Notes under the pieces: generated by a model | What the model saw: only the letters and a program-made list of their open reading frames with translations | What the model was told of the DNA's origin: nothing | The model's database searches: none | NCBI GenBank assembly: GCA_002422955.1 | Contig: DITY01000109.1 | Location: 1-7,993 of the forward strand | DNA: 7,993 nt | Direction: 5' to 3' | DNA from: Planctomycetaceae bacterium UBA6172 | GTDB lineage: Bacteria > Planctomycetota > Planctomycetia > Pirellulales > Pirellulaceae | Position numbers and translations under genes: made by a program | Shown: piece by piece, positions 5,772-7,993 of the stretch | Position numbering within the stretch: position 1 is the stretch's first letter | Layout: every line of letters begins with the position of its first letter

Positions 5772-6857
5772 ACTCGGGGGATCGCCCTGTTCTCTTTCCG
5801 CCACCCGTTGGGATTGGCCCGCCGTCAACTGCCATCGCCGCACGGTCGTATCGAATCCGCCGCTGATCAGCACACCCGCGGCCCAGGCGAGCGAATTGAT
5901 CGAACCCTGGTGACCGTCCAGATGTTCGACGACCTGCCCCGATTGGCAATTGACGATCCGAATCTGGTTGTCGCTCCCCGCCACGGCGACACGGTCGCGA
6001 TCGATCGCCGCGATCACGAACAGCTTGCAGGGCAACAGATCGATCCGGCGCACCTGCTGCCCGGTTTCGATGTCCGCGACCGAGACCGTCCCGTCTTCGC
6101 CCACCACCACCACGCAAGTCGTCTCGGGCAAGAACGCTAGGTCCCGAACCCGCGACGTGGTCAAGTCGATCTCGTTCAAGGACTCGCCGCTGCGGGGGTC
6201 CAAGACCCACAGCTTTCCGCCCTTGCCGACCACGGCCAGCCGTCGACCGGCTTCGTCATACGCCAGACCGCGGGGGTCCTTGCAGCGGCTTTCGACCCGA
6301 ACTTGGCCCGCGGCCCCGAACATCATCAGCTGGCTGTGGAATCCGATCGCGGCCAATTGAGCGCCGTCGGGTGAAAAACGGACTCGATAGAGCGCTGGCA
6401 GCTCGTCGATCTGGTCCGCGATCGCCCAATCGCGATCGCGATCCCACAGGATCAACCGGCCGTCATTGCCGGCGGAAGCCAAGCCACGGCTGTCGCCTCG
6501 GAATGCGAGCGAGCGGATCAGGTCGCGATGGCCCGGCAGCACCCGCCGCTGGACCAAGCCGTCGCAATCGAATAGCCGGATCGTCAGATCATCCGCCGCG
6601 ACGGCCAACCATTGCCCCTGCGGGTCGCTCGCCAAGGCAGTGACGACGGGACGGTCGCGGCCCGGCTCCAGCGGTTCCAGCGTGACCACCAGCGGCGTGT
6701 GCGTCTGCTCGGCCCGCCCGAGGCGCGCGGACGGGCGTGACGCGACCTGCGGCTGCTGGGCGTTGGCCCCTCGCCACATGCCGCCGAGCGGTACCGCGGA
6801 TGAAAAGGCCACCTGCATCAGGCGGCGTCGACTTATTTTTGGATCATTCATGTCCAT
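5766..6857 (-). CDS. Tat-exported seven-repeat WD40 protein
   Basis: A 363-residue protein. The N-terminus has a twin-arginine motif SRRRLMQ (residues 9-15), a short hydrophobic stretch to about residue 27 and a likely cleavage after ANA (31-33), so it should be exported folded by the Tat pathway. Seven WD40-type repeats follow, at about 70-97, 109-139 (GH...LASAGNDGRLILWD), 155-180, 194-220, 235-262, 277-303 and 315-343 (GH...LISGGFDTTVRRW), enough for one complete seven-bladed propeller. No enzymatic domain is present, so a binding scaffold role is inferred. ATG at 6857 is chosen because GGAGGG lies 5 bp upstream; a second ATG two codons later (MNDPK) is possible. It is the first gene of a two-gene minus-strand unit with the giant surface protein, and a palindrome overlaps its ribosome binding site. 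The partner protein is unknown. Confidence 0.92.
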   Translation of the reverse strand: MDMNDPKISRRRLMQVAFSSAVPLGGMWRGANAQQPQVASRPSARLGRAEQTHTPLVVTLEPLEPGRDRPVVTALASDPQGQWLAVAADDLTIRLFDCDGLVQRRVLPGHRDLIRSLAFRGDSRGLASAGNDGRLILWDRDRDWAIADQIDELPALYRVRFSPDGAQLAAIGFHSQLMMFGAAGQVRVESRCKDPRGLAYDEAGRRLAVVGKGGKLWVLDPRSGESLNEIDLTTSRVRDLAFLPETTCVVVVGEDGTVSVADIETGQQVRRIDLLPCKLFVIAAIDRDRVAVAGSDNQIRIVNCQSGQVVEHLDGHQGSINSLAWAAGVLISGGFDTTVRRWQLTAGQSQRVAEREQGDPPSR

Positions 6858-6862
6858 GAGTT

Positions 6863-6868
6863 CCCTCC
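6863..6868 (-). promoter_or_regulatory. Shine-Dalgarno of the WD40 gene
   Basis: GGAGGG on the minus strand with a 5-base spacer to ATG 6857. It partly overlaps the palindrome at 6867-6881, so protein binding or RNA folding there could affect translation initiation. Confidence 0.8.
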
Positions 6869-6894
6869 GATTCTGAATCGGCCGGTCGCACCGG
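6867..6894. promoter_or_regulatory. two adjacent dyads upstream of the WD40 gene
   Basis: CCGATTC-T-GAATCGG (6867-6881) is a 15-bp near-perfect palindrome, 7-bp arms around one base. Immediately next is CCGGT-CGC-ACCGG (6882-6894), 5-bp arms around three bases. The first overlaps the Shine-Dalgarno. They could be operator half-sites or a leader RNA structure (in RNA, CCGAT and ATCGG can pair around a 5-base loop). Symmetry is seen directly; regulatory function is inference. No convincing -35/-10 pair was found nearby. Confidence 0.45.
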
Positions 6895-6962
6895 TTTCCA
6901 TTACCAAAAGGGCGCCCCCAAACGCGTTCCGTGGCAATTTGGAGCGATTGAAACGGTAATCG

Positions 6963-6987
6963 GGGCTTAAAATCACTGCTTTAGCCC
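6963..6987. other. inverted repeat in the divergent intergenic region
   Basis: GGGC-T-TAAA (6963-6971) pairs with TTTAGCCC (6980-6987) around the loop ATCACTGC, giving eight base pairs with one bulged T. The flanking genes diverge, so a transcription terminator makes little sense here; an operator or chance symmetry is more likely. Confidence 0.4.
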
Positions 6988-7053
6988 AAGACGTGGCTTT
7001 CCCGCTCAAGTCCTCTCGGGCAAAATGGGGCGGTCATTCGGCACTCGCCTTTA

Positions 7054-7076
7054 GCGGGTGATCACTACGCACCCGC
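7054..7076 (+). promoter_or_regulatory. perfect 7-bp stem-loop just upstream of yidC
   Basis: GCGGGTG (7054-7060) and CACCCGC (7070-7076) are exact inverted repeats around a 9-base loop. The element ends 21 bases before the yidC GTG start. If transcription begins upstream, it would form a hairpin in the 5' leader; alternatively it is a DNA operator. No obvious Shine-Dalgarno lies between it and the start codon. Confidence 0.5.
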
Positions 7077-7097
7077 ACATCCGGCATAGTCTTTTTC

Positions 7098-7993
7098 GTG
7101 GAACGTCGCCTACTCAGCTGGTTCGTCGCATCGACCCTGTTTCTCGCCATCTACATGACGCTGAACGTCATGTTCGCCCCGCCGCCGGCCCCCAAACCGG
7201 TCGTCGACGCGGCTCCGGGCGCGGCCGCCGATGCGGTTGCCGATGGCGGCGAGCTGGCAGCGGCAGGTGAAGCCCCTCCCGCCGCCGTGGCTCAGCCGGC
7301 GGAGGAAGCCGCGGACGAGAGCGAAAAGCGTCCGGTTACGCCGACGCTGTTCACACTCGGCTCGATGGACCCCGCCAGTGGGTATCACTTGCTCGCCACG
7401 TTCAATAGCCGTGGCGGGGCGGTGGAACGCTTGGAATTGACCGAGCGAACCGCGGCGGGTGAGCTGAAGTATCGTCGGGTCGATACGTCCACCGGCTACC
7501 TCGGTTACCTGTCGGCCCAAACTTCGCTGGAGCGAGACGGCTGCCTGGTGCGTGTCGTCGGTCCGGGCACACCCGCCGCCTTGGCGCAGCCCGCCCTGGC
7601 CGACCAGCCGATGGGGCTGCAGGTCGGCGACCGGATCGTTGCCCTTGGCGGTCGGGCGATCTCCTCGGCCGCCGATCTGGATTCGAGCCTGGCGTCGACG
7701 CGGCCGGGTCAGGAACTGTCGATCGAAGTCATCCGCGCGGGGGCGGGCGAGACGCCGATGACCCTGAAAGCCAAACTTTCGGAACACCCCCTCGACCTGC
7801 TGCGGTTGTCGAGTCAGGGCGGAGCCGACGAAATCCTCGGCAACCTCGATCGGCTGTCTTGCTTGGTCACCCTCAGTCAGCTGGGTGAACGCGTTTTGCC
7901 GACCGGTTCGACGAGCATCGACGGCTTGGGATGGATCAGCGACGCGATTTATGACCACGAAGTCAAACGCGAAGCCGAAACGGACAACCACGC
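7098..7993 (+). CDS. yidC: membrane protein insertase YidC, 5' part, with PDZ domain
   Basis: The first 298 codons of a gene cut by the window edge. YidC inserts proteins into the inner membrane, alone or with SecYEG. GTG at 7098 gives VERRLLSWFV followed by a transmembrane segment to about residue 26, the usual YidC start; an in-frame TGA at 7059-7061 and the lack of an ATG in between support it. A Pro/Ala/Glu-rich linker (about 28-80) follows, then the start of the periplasmic P1 domain, FTLGSMDPASGYHLLATFNSRGGAVERLEL (about 85-114; the FNSRGGAV segment is the diagnostic part). Residues about 143-227 form a PDZ domain, with GLQVGDRIVALGGRAI (173-188). The Oxa1 membrane core lies beyond the window. 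The gene diverges from the WD40 gene and shares a 240-bp intergenic region with it. Codon usage matches the GC-rich neighbours, so it is probably the conserved core-genome edge of the segment. Confidence 0.88.
   Translation, partial: MERRLLSWFVASTLFLAIYMTLNVMFAPPPAPKPVVDAAPGAAADAVADGGELAAAGEAPPAAVAQPAEEAADESEKRPVTPTLFTLGSMDPASGYHLLATFNSRGGAVERLELTERTAAGELKYRRVDTSTGYLGYLSAQTSLERDGCLVRVVGPGTPAALAQPALADQPMGLQVGDRIVALGGRAISSAADLDSSLASTRPGQELSIEVIRAGAGETPMTLKAKLSEHPLDLLRLSSQGGADEILGNLDRLSCLVTLSQLGERVLPTGSTSIDGLGWISDAIYDHEVKREAETDNH

Noticed and set aside
6948..6973. Promoter-like TTGAAA and TAAAAT upstream of yidC
   Set aside because: The spacer is only 14 bases, the -10 falls inside an inverted repeat, and planctomycete promoter rules are too uncertain to call it.
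7087..7092. TAGTCT as a -10 box giving a leaderless yidC transcript
   Set aside because: Only four of six positions fit the consensus and there is no -35 match at the right distance.
7110..7991. 293-codon open frame on the minus strand
   Set aside because: It is antisense to yidC, whose plus-strand translation shows recognisable YidC and PDZ motifs. The antisense product has no family features and reflects GC-rich codon bias.
1..7993. CRISPR array, tRNA, rRNA or intact insertion sequence
   Set aside because: No regularly spaced short repeats with unique spacers, no cloverleaf-like or rRNA-like sequence, and no complete transposase were seen on either strand.

Overview
The window looks like a chromosomal segment from a planctomycete, probably a Pirellula/Rhodopirellula-type marine or freshwater lineage. 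This rests on three things read from the sequence: a very large exported protein with an N-terminal LEPRLLF (LEPR-XLL type) motif followed by SdrD B-like repeats, a YidC whose periplasmic region carries a PDZ domain, and the GC-rich codon usage of the right-hand three quarters of the window. No database search was possible, so the taxonomic call is inference.

Layout. Positions 1-248 hold no gene, only an imperfect tandem repeat (149-197). Positions 258-840 (+ strand) hold a small unrecognised ORF that overlaps, in another frame, a complete pol-beta-fold nucleotidyltransferase gene. These two have visibly lower third-position GC than the genes to the right. Positions 841-1111 are intergenic but contain, on the - strand, a decayed N-terminal fragment of a DUF772/IS1182-like transposase. 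The left end is therefore an accessory-looking patch.

Positions 6857 to 1112 (- strand) form a two-gene unit. The first gene encodes an exported seven-repeat WD40 protein with a twin-arginine signal. The second, 121 bp downstream, encodes a 1510-residue exported or cell-surface protein with an LEPR-XLL leader, seven SdrD B-like modules, an acidic Pro-Ile-Asp linker, and five FG-GAP/VCBS-like repeats alternating with EF-hand-like calcium loops. Both genes have clear Shine-Dalgarno sequences. A joint role at the cell envelope is plausible but unproven.

Positions 6858-7097 are a divergent intergenic region with four small dyad symmetries. Two abut the WD40 ribosome binding site and one lies just upstream of the next gene. 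From 7098 to the window edge (+ strand) is the 5' part of yidC, the membrane protein insertase, starting at GTG and cut off by the window end.

The best candidates for something under-described are the WD40 plus giant-surface-protein pair, the apparent calcium-site-for-cysteine-pair swap in B-like module 3, the alternating VCBS/EF-hand array, and the PDZ domain inside YidC.
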